Source: Cryptomeria japonica | Lineage: Eukaryota > Streptophyta > Pinopsida > Cupressales > Cupressaceae | DNA: 64,000 nt | Direction: 5' to 3' | NCBI RefSeq assembly: GCF_030272615.1 | Contig: NC_081409.1 | Coordinates: forward strand, 649,358,468 to 649,422,467 | Shown here: piece after piece, positions 55,347-64,000 of the stretch | Numbering within the stretch: the stretch's first letter is position 1 | How the letters are laid out: every line of letters starts with the position of its first letter | Program-made: the position numbers and the translations under genes | The notes under the pieces: generated by a model | The model's database searches: none | What the model was told of the DNA's origin: nothing | Seen by the model: only the letters and a program-made list of their open reading frames with translations

Positions 55347-55787
55347 CTATTCATTAAGGTTGTTGCTGATTATTCGGGACCAATTTAACATTTTGACACT
55401 TGAGGTGATTTCTTCAATAAAATAGTACATCCATGTTTCAAATGGCGCACCTTGAGGGCTGTCCATTACTCTATTTAGCAGTAAAATGATATCACCATGT
55501 TTCTCCTTGAAGTCAATGCGAAGCAAATTTTTTTGCACTTTCTTGAGGGTGGGCCTCGGCTTCTTCAACCACAACTTATTGACATTTGTCACACAAATCT
55601 CAATTTGGTCCTCATAAAGTTTTTTGGTTTCTTCCTTAGTTTTATATGAGGTTTGGTTATAACTTGGAATTCCAAATGCTTCCTGAATGGCTAACTCTAC
55701 GAGATGAGCCAATATTCTCCCATTTGGAGCAATGATTTGCCTTTCTTGAGAATTATAATGTTGACGCAGCCAATGAAGGACATCCAA
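55347..55787 (-). pseudogene. homologue of the element F conserved module
   Basis: 146-codon ORF. AIQEAFGIPSYN ... KTKEETKKLYEDQIEICV ... DFKEKHGDIILLLNRVM ... FETWMYYFIEEI ... WSRIISNNLNE aligns with the element F region near 48100-48450 (IEKIFKIP ... KRE ... DFKEEIGDTITLLSRIM ... FAPWMYQFI ... WGEIISD). Conserved positions are IxxxFxIP, DFKExxGD, LLxRxM and WMYxFI. This copy is more open than F (no stop within it). Its 5' part is cut at about 55800, near the element G insertion at 55850. Function unknown. Confidence 0.6.
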
Positions 55788-55850
55788 TGAAAGACATCCC
55801 CGCCTGGCAGCCTATAACACAAAACGTCGTGCAAGGTACCGGCAACCGAT

Positions 55851-56987
55851 TGATGAATACTAAGAGGGGGGGTGAATTAGTATGCCAAAAATCTTTGCAC
55901 TTAAACACTTTACAAGACTGACGGTAAACCAGTAAAACAATTTAGCAGACAAACCGGTTAGCACACATGCAAACCAAATAGCAAATAATGCATTCACCCA
56001 CAAAAGCACAAACACCATAACACATGAGATTTTGACGTGGAAACCCAAATGGGAAAAAAAACCACGGTGAGATGGAACTGACAAGTAACTATCTGCAGAA
56101 TTGGAACCAGACTGGTTAAGGTCTTACAAAGTTCTTTACCAGAACAGATCCTATTAAGAATCTCAATCTTTGTTAGGAGATAAGTCCGATTAAAGACTAC
56201 CTTGCTAGAGGATTTTAGATCCACAGATGTGAACCACCTTGTTAGAGGATTTACAAAAGGCTTTTGGGCCTACCCGATTAAGGACTACAAACTTGTCAAA
56301 GATGTGAGTAATCAACAAGTGTTTGATCTAGCTAATAGCATAGACTACTCGGTTAGATCCTTGATAGCTCGTTCCTAATGCATTCCAGCATTACTTCAAT
56401 CTTCTACACATTCATATTCTCTCCAACTCCTCAACCACCTTAAACCCTAGCAACAACATAAACTTTCGCTACAACGAGATCAACAACTTAAAACCCTAGA
56501 CATGATGTCCTTATAAAGGAATCTGATTTCATGTCGGTCCAATAGGATTACATTACAATTTCCTAGGTTCATTGAACCTAGACAAACTCAGTAACACGAC
56601 ACAAAAAGCACCACCAAAGTGTCAGCACCGTCAAACAATCGGTGGGTGGTAACTCATCACAAAATGTCGGTTGGTAACTCATCACAAAGTATTACCGGTT
56701 CATACAAAATACCGTTTGCCCGTTTGACAAAAATGAAGACTGGTAAAAATGTGTTATGCCGCTTTAATCCCTCGTACCGCTTGGGATCCATGAACCGCTT
56801 GGGTTCCACATGCCGCTTCAGACCGGGAAACACATTCTTCAAAATACCAGTACTCTAAAGACTATAATACAACAAACCGGTTGGAACAAATACCGGTTGT
56901 GCTCTAACTCTTACATATAAAGGGGATCTCAATGCAAGTGTGTGTCCATCAATGACAATCACAACATGAACATCAAAATTGGCAACA
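55851..56987 (-). repeat. 3' LTR of element G
   Basis: 1,137 bp. Plus strand starts TGATGAATACTAAGAGG and ends GGCAACA before the polypurine tract. Minus-strand TATA box CCTTTATAAGG at about 56509-56520. Nearly the same as the 5' LTR apart from scattered substitutions and a short indel. Rich in ACCGG-type motifs. Confidence 0.9.
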
Positions 56988-57001
56988 ATCTCCCCTTTTG
57001 G
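56988..57001 (-). promoter_or_regulatory. polypurine tract of element G
   Basis: Minus strand reads CCAAAAGGGGAGAT, directly before the LTR start TGTTGCC and preceded by CATCAATG. A second, similar GCAAAGGGGGAGAAG lies at about 57208-57223. Confidence 0.8.
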
Positions 57002-57492
57002 CATTGATGGCAACACTTAGGAAAATAAAATTTTGACATCTAAGTGTTTTACAACAAAATCATGCCATTAGCAAAATTGCTCACCCTAAGCATATACACT
57101 ATCCCTTTGACAATACAATGTATAACAATTTTGCATATAGAGCATAAACATTGAGATATTCAGAGCATATATCAAAATTTTGATTACAGATACTTCTCCA
57201 AATAGAATTCTTCTCCCCCTTTGCCAACAATGACAAAGTATAGCTGAACAACCCTGTTTTCATTTGATATTAAAATAATAAAAGTTTATGACAATAAGGA
57301 ATAATACTTGTCAAAAACAGATTTAAAGTCCTGCAAGAATTATTTCATCAATAAAGACCAGGACACAAGTAGGGAGGTGGCTACTTCTTTCTCTATTTGC
57401 ATTTGGGAGACCTGTTCTTCCATGGAATCGATTGTGCTCATCTCCTATTTCACTGTTAAGGCATCCAGGTTTAGATAGCACTTTTGAAGAAT
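57002..57492 (-). other. 3' untranslated region of element G
   Basis: Noncoding, between the second ORF and the polypurine tract. Contains an additional purine-rich tract on the minus strand at about 57208-57223 and nothing else recognised. Confidence 0.5.
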
Positions 57493-60400
57493 TTACAATC
57501 GTGGAAGTAGAACCAGTTGTAGCTCCTGCAAATCTCTAGATCGGGTGCTGATCTCTTGCTCCATTTTTGCTGACTGGATGCGAAACTGGGGCACGGTTTG
57601 CCCATAAGTTGTAAAGGAATCATAAGGCGGCTTGAATGTGCTCATGTAGGACTGCAACTCTGTTTGAAGCTTTTGCTTCTGAGCTAGCACATCATCATAG
57701 AACAGATGGGGTTGGCAGATCTTGCTGAGTAGCAGATTCCCCTCATCCAGAGTGTCCCTTATATCCTTTTGTTCTTTTTGCAGTTCAAACCGGAGCTCAT
57801 TCAACTTCTTTACTAGAGCTGTATTAAGAGCTTTTTGATGCTCTTTCTTGACATTTGCCTATGCTGCCTCTTCTAGGCTCTCCACCTGATCATCCACTAC
57901 TATGCATAGGAGCTTAAGTTTAGCCAGTGATGATTCAGTGCTGGGAAGGTTAGTACCAGGTATCAAACCGGTAAGAGTGTCCACAGCCGCTTGAATTACA
58001 TCCTGTTCCTTCTTCTTCCGTATGTTTTCAAACCGTTCTTGGGCAACTGTGATGCTCTGCATCAGCTCCATTTCACTTGCAGACTGGAGGTCAATAGGAC
58101 TGGTGAGGTCAGCCGGTTTGGCTTGACTACCGGTTGCCTTCGGAGTCTCCATCTGGGTTCTCTTTGCCGCTTCTCTTTCCTTATCCTCTTCTCCTTTTTT
58201 CTTCTCTGATTCTCTCTTCTTCTCCTCTGCTTTATCTTCCTCAGCCTTTTTCTTTTTTGCTTCCTTCCGCTTCTCCTCTTCTTTCTCTTCCTCTTCCTTC
58301 TTCTTTATCTCTGCTTCTCTCCTCTTCTCTTCTTTCTTATCTTCCTCTTCTTTCTTTTTCTTTTCATCTTCTTGCTTCTTTTTCTCTTCATCTTCTTTTC
58401 TTTTCTCCTCTTCATGTTTTCTCTTTTCCTCCTCTTTCCACTTCTCCTCATCTTCATTCTTTTTCCTCTGCTCTGTCGGTTCCTCTGCCACTTCCTATCT
58501 ATCCTCGGCTTGCTTATCAACCTGTTTAGCCTGTTGCTCATGTCCTGTTGCCTCAAATGGTGTATCCTGAGTAACATCCTCTACATCCATAGCATCGACA
58601 TCAATGGTGTCGATCGGCTCAACAACCAGGCTTCCTTCATCATCAAATGCTTTATCCAGTTTTGTTATTACCGGTTCTTGCTCAGCCTTCCGGTTGGCTT
58701 CAACCACTTGATGCATTTTCAGAGCTTCTAGAGCAAGGGTGTGTCTGTTCTTGAGTATTTCTTTACCCTTCCCTTCAAGTAACAGGAGTCTTCTTCTTCT
58801 CATGAAGAAGAGGCCTTTGTATTTGTTCATCACTTTGAACAGTTCCGAATTTGATACATCCGGAAAATGTTCAGTAAAAACTTTTTCTCTCATTTCTTGT
58901 TCTTGCTCTATGCCAATGCGCCATTTATTTTATACAAAGAATCCGATGTCTCGGATCTAATTTCTGAAGGCAACCAGTCATTAACACATAAATATTGAAT
59001 TTTTTTTTTCTACCGCTTCCTTTTCATCATCATTAAAGTCGTCAAAACAATCAATTAAATCATTCAATACTTTTCTCCTAATGTTTTTGATAGTTCTTTG
59101 ACAATGTGTCAAAAGTTTGTAGGAGATATCAATATTTACCGGTGCCGATGGTGCCGATGATGCCGATTCATTCTTTGTCTTTCTCTTTGCTTGACATGTT
59201 TTCTTTGGTTTTTCCTTAGACGCAGTTTCTTTCGAGTCTGGAGAGGTATTCCTTGTCTTCCTCTTTCTCTCGAACACTTTAGCCAGTGCCGCTTCAGGTT
59301 TTTTCTTAGCCGGTCTCGCTTCTGGTTTTTTCTTAGCCAGTATTTGCTTGGTCACTGCAGGACTAGCTGTAGTAGCTGGTGCCGATGCTGAAGGCACTGA
59401 TTTTGCCTTCACTGAAGGTGCTTTTCCTTTCTTCGCTGGTGGTTCCTCAACCGGTGTTATCCTTTCTAGGTAGGTGCCGGTTCTTTTTGCCTTTGGATCA
59501 AGCAGTGAGGCAATAAGGGTAGAGGCATATCCTTCCAGCATATCATTCATGATCTCATAGCCCATAGGCTCCACTTCCTCTTGTCTGGGCTCAACAGCCT
59601 CCATTATGCATTGATCCACTTTGATGATAAAACAGATATCATCTTCATATTTCTTGACAATATCACCTAATATTCTCACTCTTTGGCTCATTTTCCGTCT
59701 GAACTCATCAAAATACTTGTTCAGAACTTCAAAGTAACCGATTCCCACTGCTTGCAAACTTTCCTTTATCTGTTTGGTAACTGGTTGGTCCGCAGACCAC
59801 TAAATGTCACCCACTCTTGGGAAGTATCCTTGAAAGTAAAAGAAAAACCAAACCAATAGTTGTCCAAATGTGAACCTTAAAGCATTATCCTATTTGATAG
59901 ATTTCAGATTCAATAAGAGTTGCCTTTGCATACTGGTGCATAGGTCAAATGATGCATCCTCCTTGATCATCCAATAAGCGGCATTTACCGCTGCAGCAGA
60001 TACAGAGTTAATTCTGCTAGCTGAGAATGTCCGACATCTAATCACCATACATGCATACTTCACCAGATCGTCCTTGATAGAATTGATGGTCATACCTCGT
60101 GAGTTGCTCACTGAACTGGTGAGCTTGGACATTTCAATTTTGCTTACCGTCCTTAAGGCTGGCACATCCCCTGTATTGCAGAAACCGATGACGGTATGAA
60201 TTGCTTGTGGTGTTATATCATGCGTTCTTTCCAGGTACATCTTGTCACCATGAACTCTACTCAAAATGATCCTAATGTGACCATCTGTGAAATCCTCCAA
60301 GAAATAAACAGCATTGTGGAGCTTCTTCTTCTCCAAGATACTATACTCCGGTTTGATCTTTTTATCTTGTCCACAGTACAAACCTAGCTGGGAGTGGATA

Positions 60401-60567
60401 GAAAGAGACCCTAGGTCTTCGAGTTTACAATCAATATAATATGAGATTCCCTCTTCTACTATAACACCAGCCGGTACTTGAGACAAGGCATTATACTTAG
60501 ACTTGCATTGAATAAAACTTGCAGACTCAACAGATGCACTAGAACTGGTATGAGATGCGGAAGCCAT
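57493..60567 (-). pseudogene. element G second large ORF, about 1,025 codons
   Basis: Starts at ATG 60567 (MASASHTSSS). One frame runs through to 57493, broken by TAG at 59890, 59800, 58495 and 57859 and by stops and probably paired frameshifts near 58930-59000. Order: an N-terminal domain (GISYYIDCKLEDLGSLSIH, HIRIILSRVHGDKMYLERTH, ITPQAIHTVIGF), the YFEVLNKYFDEFRRKMSQR segment, a basic Pro/Ala/Lys linker (about 59170-59450), REKVFTEHFPDVSNSELFKVM, an extreme Lys/Glu repeat stretch (58160-58490), and C-terminal coiled-coil-like helices. No polymerase or nuclease motif. It loosely recalls plant transposon-associated ORFs of unknown function. The Lys/Glu region and coiled coil suggest a structural or RNA/protein-binding role (inference). 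Confidence 0.65.
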
Positions 60568-61013
60568 GATAGAAACTTAAAAACTTGAGAAATACCTTTT
60601 GAAACACGTGAAATTAGGGCTTTTAGATCCGTCTTCACCTTGCACTCCATCGGTTGCAGAATCACCACTTTGCGTTCTTCACTTAACCGTTTGCAATTTG
60701 AACTTGAATCACCTTCAAGGTTTCTTAAATTCTCAGAATCGCAGCACAAATCGCTTTGTCCTCGCTCTGCACTCAAAAACCTCCTTCGCTTTGAAAACTG
60801 ATAGTGAAAAATGATTTGAAAAAACCTTTTAAGCATATTCCTCACCTACCCCAATTAATGCTCCTCCATTAGGGCGTAAACCCTAATTTGCCTTTCACCA
60901 TTTCCAGTCTTCCGCCAACTGACAGGTATCACATGTCGGTTAAGGTCTTTTGTCAGTGTAAACCAGGGGTTCGAAACATTTGGCCGTTTGCTCGCCCTAA
61001 GCTTTTCTGAAGC
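60568..61013 (-). other. inter-ORF region of element G
   Basis: About 450 bp between the gag-like ORF and the second ORF, without a conserved frame. It probably holds the leader of the second ORF; TATTAGGG and TTTCACTATC are unremarkable and no intron or promoter signal can be supported. Confidence 0.4.
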
Positions 61014-62291
61014 TTATTTTGTCGATTCCGTGATTTCCACACTAGGTGCAGAAACCGGTTCCTCTTGTAACACCGCTGGTTTCTTCTTCCAGTTTTTATT
61101 CATGTTCGCTTGAACAATGTCAACATCAATGTTTCCTTCCGGAGTGACCGGTATGTCATCAGATATGTTCTTTCTTGATCTACGGAATCTGGCAATGTGA
61201 CCCGGTTTGTTGCAGTGATAGCAGACCAATCCAGGTGCTCTCCAAGGTCCAATGTTCATGTTTTCATTCTTCCTTCTGCATGTTGCAGCAGTGTGACCAT
61301 GACCATGACAAACCATATAGTTTGCTCTCCATCCGATTGCCGCTTGATATCCACCGCTTCTTGGCTGATGATTGAAGGCATTAAATCGATTGTGATTCCG
61401 GTTCACAAAAGGTTCAGGACCAACTCCTTGGGTCCTCTGAGGATATCTTCCAGTGTTATTCATAACAGACCTGCATTCAGATGCTCTATGCCCATACTTG
61501 TTGCATGCATAACATTTACCATCAAATCTATAGGATCTAGGCTTATCATTTAGGAAATAAGGAAAATTGTTGTAAGCCTTACTCCTACACACATTTGCAG
61601 TATGTCCTTCTTTAAGACAGTTAAAGCAAACAGGTTTAAACTTTTGCTTACCTTTATCCTTTGATGCTGGTTGTTTCTTTGATGTTCCAGCATTTGTACT
61701 AGAGGTCTCACCTTCCTCATGACCGGAATAACCAAGTCAATTGGTATTCTTAACCGGTTTGACAGATTCAAGCTTTTTCTCTAGCTTGACAGTACTCTTG
61801 TTGAACTTAGCGAGTATTTCCTTTGACTCGGAGACTTCTTCGGAAATAGCAGCATTTGTTTCCAACAGGTTTTCATTCTCAAAGATGGCAATGTTCAGTT
61901 CTTCTTGCATGTCTTTCTTTTCCACTTTGCTTGCATGGAGTTGAGCAATTAGGGCACTGATCTCTTGTTTCAGCTTGGAGATCTCATGATTTCTTTCTTT
62001 CACCAGATCTTCATCTTTCCTCTGGTTCTCAAGCTCTTTACACATCCGGATAGTCAGTCATTCCAACTCCTTTCTAAGGTTGGAGTTTGATTCATTCAAC
62101 TTATTTACTTTTATAATTAGGGCTTCCATGTCTGCTTCATCTAAAGAACTATTTTCAGATAGCTCCATCAACTTTTCAGCACGTTCTCTCCTTTTTGCTT
62201 GACATGCCTTGTATTTGACCATAAGATCATCATAGGCTTGCTCAGACTGAGTCAACCGATAAGTAAGTTCCCTTATAGAGTATTCCCCCAT
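61014..62291 (-). pseudogene. element G gag-like ORF with four zinc knuckles
   Basis: Starts at ATG 62291 (MGEYSIRELTYRLTQ), 37 bp downstream of the PBS. One frame of 426 codons with TGA at 62058 and 61737, no frameshift. Residues 1-180 are strongly coiled-coil-like (KLMELSENSSLDEADMEAL, KVEKKDMQEELNIAIFENE). Then four CCHC-type knuckles: CFNCLKEGHTANVC and CYACNKYGHRASEC are complete, YMVCHGHGHTAATC lacks the first Cys and CYHCNKPGHIARFR lacks the last. The tail is Lys/Pro/Glu-rich. Knuckles and position say nucleic-acid-binding gag. The usual copia gag core (UBN2) is not recognisable. Confidence 0.75.
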
Positions 62292-62327
62292 ATCTCTTTC
62301 CAAGTGGTTAAACTTATAGAAAGGTAG

Positions 62328-62339
62328 GCTCTGATACCA
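62328..62339 (-). promoter_or_regulatory. primer binding site of element G
   Basis: Minus strand TGGTATCAGAGC, perfect complement to the 3' end of initiator tRNA-Met, 2 bp inside the 5' LTR end. Confidence 0.9.
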
Positions 62340-62341
62340 AT

Positions 62342-63507
62342 TGATGAATACTAAGAGGGGGGGTGAATTAGTATGCCAAAAATCTTTGCACTTAAACACT
62401 TTACAAGACCGACAGTAAACCGGTAAAACAGTTTAGCAGACAAACCAGTTAGCACATATGCAAACCAAATAGCAAATAATGCATTCACCCACAAAAGCAC
62501 AAACACCATAACACATGAGATTTTGACGTGGAAACCCAAATGGGAAAAAAACCACGGTGAGATGGAACTCACAAGTAGCTATCTGCAAAATAGGATCCAA
62601 ACCGGTTAAGGTCAAACCGGTTAAGGTTAGACCGGTTAAGGTCTTACAAAGTTCTTTACCAGAACAGATCTTGTTAGGAATCTCAATCTCTGTTAGGAGA
62701 TAAGTCCGATTAAAGACTAACTTGCTAGAGGATTTTATATCCACAAATGTGAACCACCTTGTTAGAGGATTTACAAAAGGCTTTTGGGCCTACCCGATTA
62801 AGGGCTACAGACTTGTCAAAGATGTGAGTAATCAACAAGTGTTTGATCTAGCTAATAGCACAGATTGCTCGGTTAGATCCTTGATAGCTCATTCTTAATG
62901 CATTCAAGCATTACTTCAGTCTTCTACACATTCATATTCTCTCCAACTCCTCAACCACCTTAAACCCTAGCAACAACATAAACTTTCGCTACAACCACAT
63001 CAACAACCTAAAACCCTAGACATGGTGTCCTTATAAAGGAATCTGATTTCATGTCAGTCCAATAGGATTACATTACAATTTCCTAGGTTCAATGAACCTG
63101 GACATACTCGATAACACGACACAAAAAGCACCGCTAGAGTGTCGGCACCGTCAAACAATCGGTGGGTGGTAACTCATCACAAAATGTTGGTTGGTAACTC
63201 ATCACAGAGTATTACCGGCTCATACAAAATACCGGTTGCTCGTTTGACAAAAATGAAGACTCGTAAAAATGTGTTACGTTGCTTTAATCCCTCATACCGC
63301 TTGGGATCCATGAACCGCTTGGGATCCACATGCCGCTTCAGACCGGGAAACACATTCTTCAAAATACCTATAGTCTAAAGACTATAATACAACATACTGG
63401 TTGGAACAAATACTGGTTGTGCTCTAACTCATACATATAAAGGGGATCTCAATGCAAGTGTGTGTCCATCAATGACAATCACAACATAAACATCAAAAAT
63501 GCCAACA
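62342..63507 (-). repeat. 5' LTR of element G
   Basis: 1,166 bp. It differs from the 3' LTR by scattered substitutions and by a triplicated ACCGGTTAAGGT motif at about 62598-62644, where the 3' LTR has one copy. TATA box at about 63029-63040 (minus). Confidence 0.9.
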
Positions 63508-63512
63508 CCGAT

Positions 63513-64000
63513 AACACAACATAAGATCTAACAGGTAAACAGATAAAGAGCACCCCTAATCGATACGGGTAACACACAATATAACCGGTAACTTGGTAAA
63601 TCAATCATTATAACCATTTAATGAATTGCATATGCCTTCAGTGACTACACATGCTGGACCGCAGCCCAAGATTACAAAACAATCCATACAACACAATCTA
63701 AGATCTGCAGATCTTCTGCTCGACAAATAGGCCTCTGATAACAATTTGCATTGGTCCGGACCTCAGTCCTTCCGAACTTCAATCCCTTCGTACCAGAATC
63801 TCTCTGGAAATTACATCTTTGCCCAATCTCTTCTTTCTCCTACCTTTGTCCACCAAAATAATTCTCAAAAATTTCCATTTATACCAACCACAAACAATAA
63901 CAAAATGATCAAGTCAGTCAAAGACCAACCGGTTGATGATGAAATGTGTAAATGATAACAAGTTGGCCCAAATCACCAAGAACGTCCTAAAATGCATAAA
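63513..64000. other. flank right of element G, no gene seen
   Basis: Joins with 55800-55850 once G is removed (GGCAACCGAT then AACACAACATAAG). ACCGG motifs and GATACGGGTAACAC recall copia LTRs of the kind at 18681-21311, so it may be LTR-derived. No coding region can be supported. Confidence 0.35.

Larger units (their letters stand above)
55846..63512 (-). mobile_element. complete pol-less LTR retrotransposon G with TSD
   Basis: 5' LTR 62342-63507, PBS 62328-62339, gag-like ORF 61014-62291, second ORF 57493-60567, polypurine tract 56988-57001, 3' LTR 55851-56987. Flanked by a perfect CCGAT duplication (55846-55850 and 63508-63512). Length 7,657 bp. No protease, integrase, RT or RNase H motif was found on either strand of the 5.3-kb internal region, so it must depend on enzymes supplied by another (copia-type) element. 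PBS, polypurine tract and LTR-end phrases match the copia families in the window. Confidence 0.9.

Noticed and set aside
58134-58731. Plus-strand Ser/Leu/Pro/Phe-rich ORFs opposite the G second frame
   Set aside because: They are the antisense of the Lys/Glu repeat block, where AAG/GAA codons read as CTT/TTC. The minus-strand frame has start, context and length on its side.

Overview
The window looks like transposon-dominated nuclear DNA of a seed plant with a very large genome, probably a gymnosperm (conifer). That guess rests on the density and nesting of Ty1/copia and Ty3/gypsy LTR retrotransposons, several multi-kilobase LTRs, chromodomain gypsy remnants, degraded plant L1-type LINEs, and one set of probable MADS-box exons with conifer-style spacing. 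The species cannot be read from the sequence. No rRNA or tRNA gene, CRISPR array or bacterial-type operon was seen.

Layout, left to right. 3-2468: 3' end of a pol-less LTR element (A), reading frame plus 3' LTR, inserted into the copia element on its right. 2469-7264: decayed minus-strand copia element B (RT, INT, PR, gag, PBS, 5' LTR), cut off by A. 7265-9548: AT-rich, noncoding as far as I can see. 9549-11520: gypsy-type fragment H, a protease-like frame and the start of an LTR with no pol. 11545-21590: minus-strand copia element E, abutting an LTR fragment of its own family and itself interrupted twice, by a 2.1-kb element with terminal inverted repeats (14151-16225) and by a 2.6-kb solo LTR (18681-21311). 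21592-24060: plus-strand remnants of another copia RT and of a LINE. 24991-25329: probable last exons of a MIKC MADS-box gene, the only host-gene candidate. 26290-38800: an old gypsy pol split by a nest. The nest is two LTRs of one family in inverted orientation (D), a tandem-repeat region between them, and inside the left LTR a young, complete, apparently intact gypsy element (C, 28375-33892, TSD TTCTC, one 1,508-codon ORF). 39480-40690 and 52180-52900: LINE pieces on either side of a second pol-less element (F, about 40700-52150), which contains a clean 3.7-kb insertion (43099-46785) carrying a hairpin array. 55347-55787: an ORF homologous to part of F. 55851-63507: a structurally complete pol-less LTR element (G) with matching CCGAT target-site duplications.

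The autonomous elements (B, C, E, the old gypsy) carry gag-protease-integrase-RT-RNase H genes. A, F, G and H carry none of the polymerase genes yet keep long reading frames upstream of recognisable LTR signals. G has a gag-like protein with four zinc knuckles plus a roughly 1,025-codon second frame. F and the 55.3-kb ORF share a conserved protein module that I do not recognise. Damage in A, F, G and H is mostly single in-frame TAG or TGA codons rather than frameshifts. That pattern fits deamination at methylated CAG and CGA codons of elements that were once translated.

The most unusual signals are the coding but pol-less elements and their shared protein module, plus three independent families of recurring hairpins: 15.0-16.2 kb, 43.5-45.5 kb and 49.0-51.8 kb.
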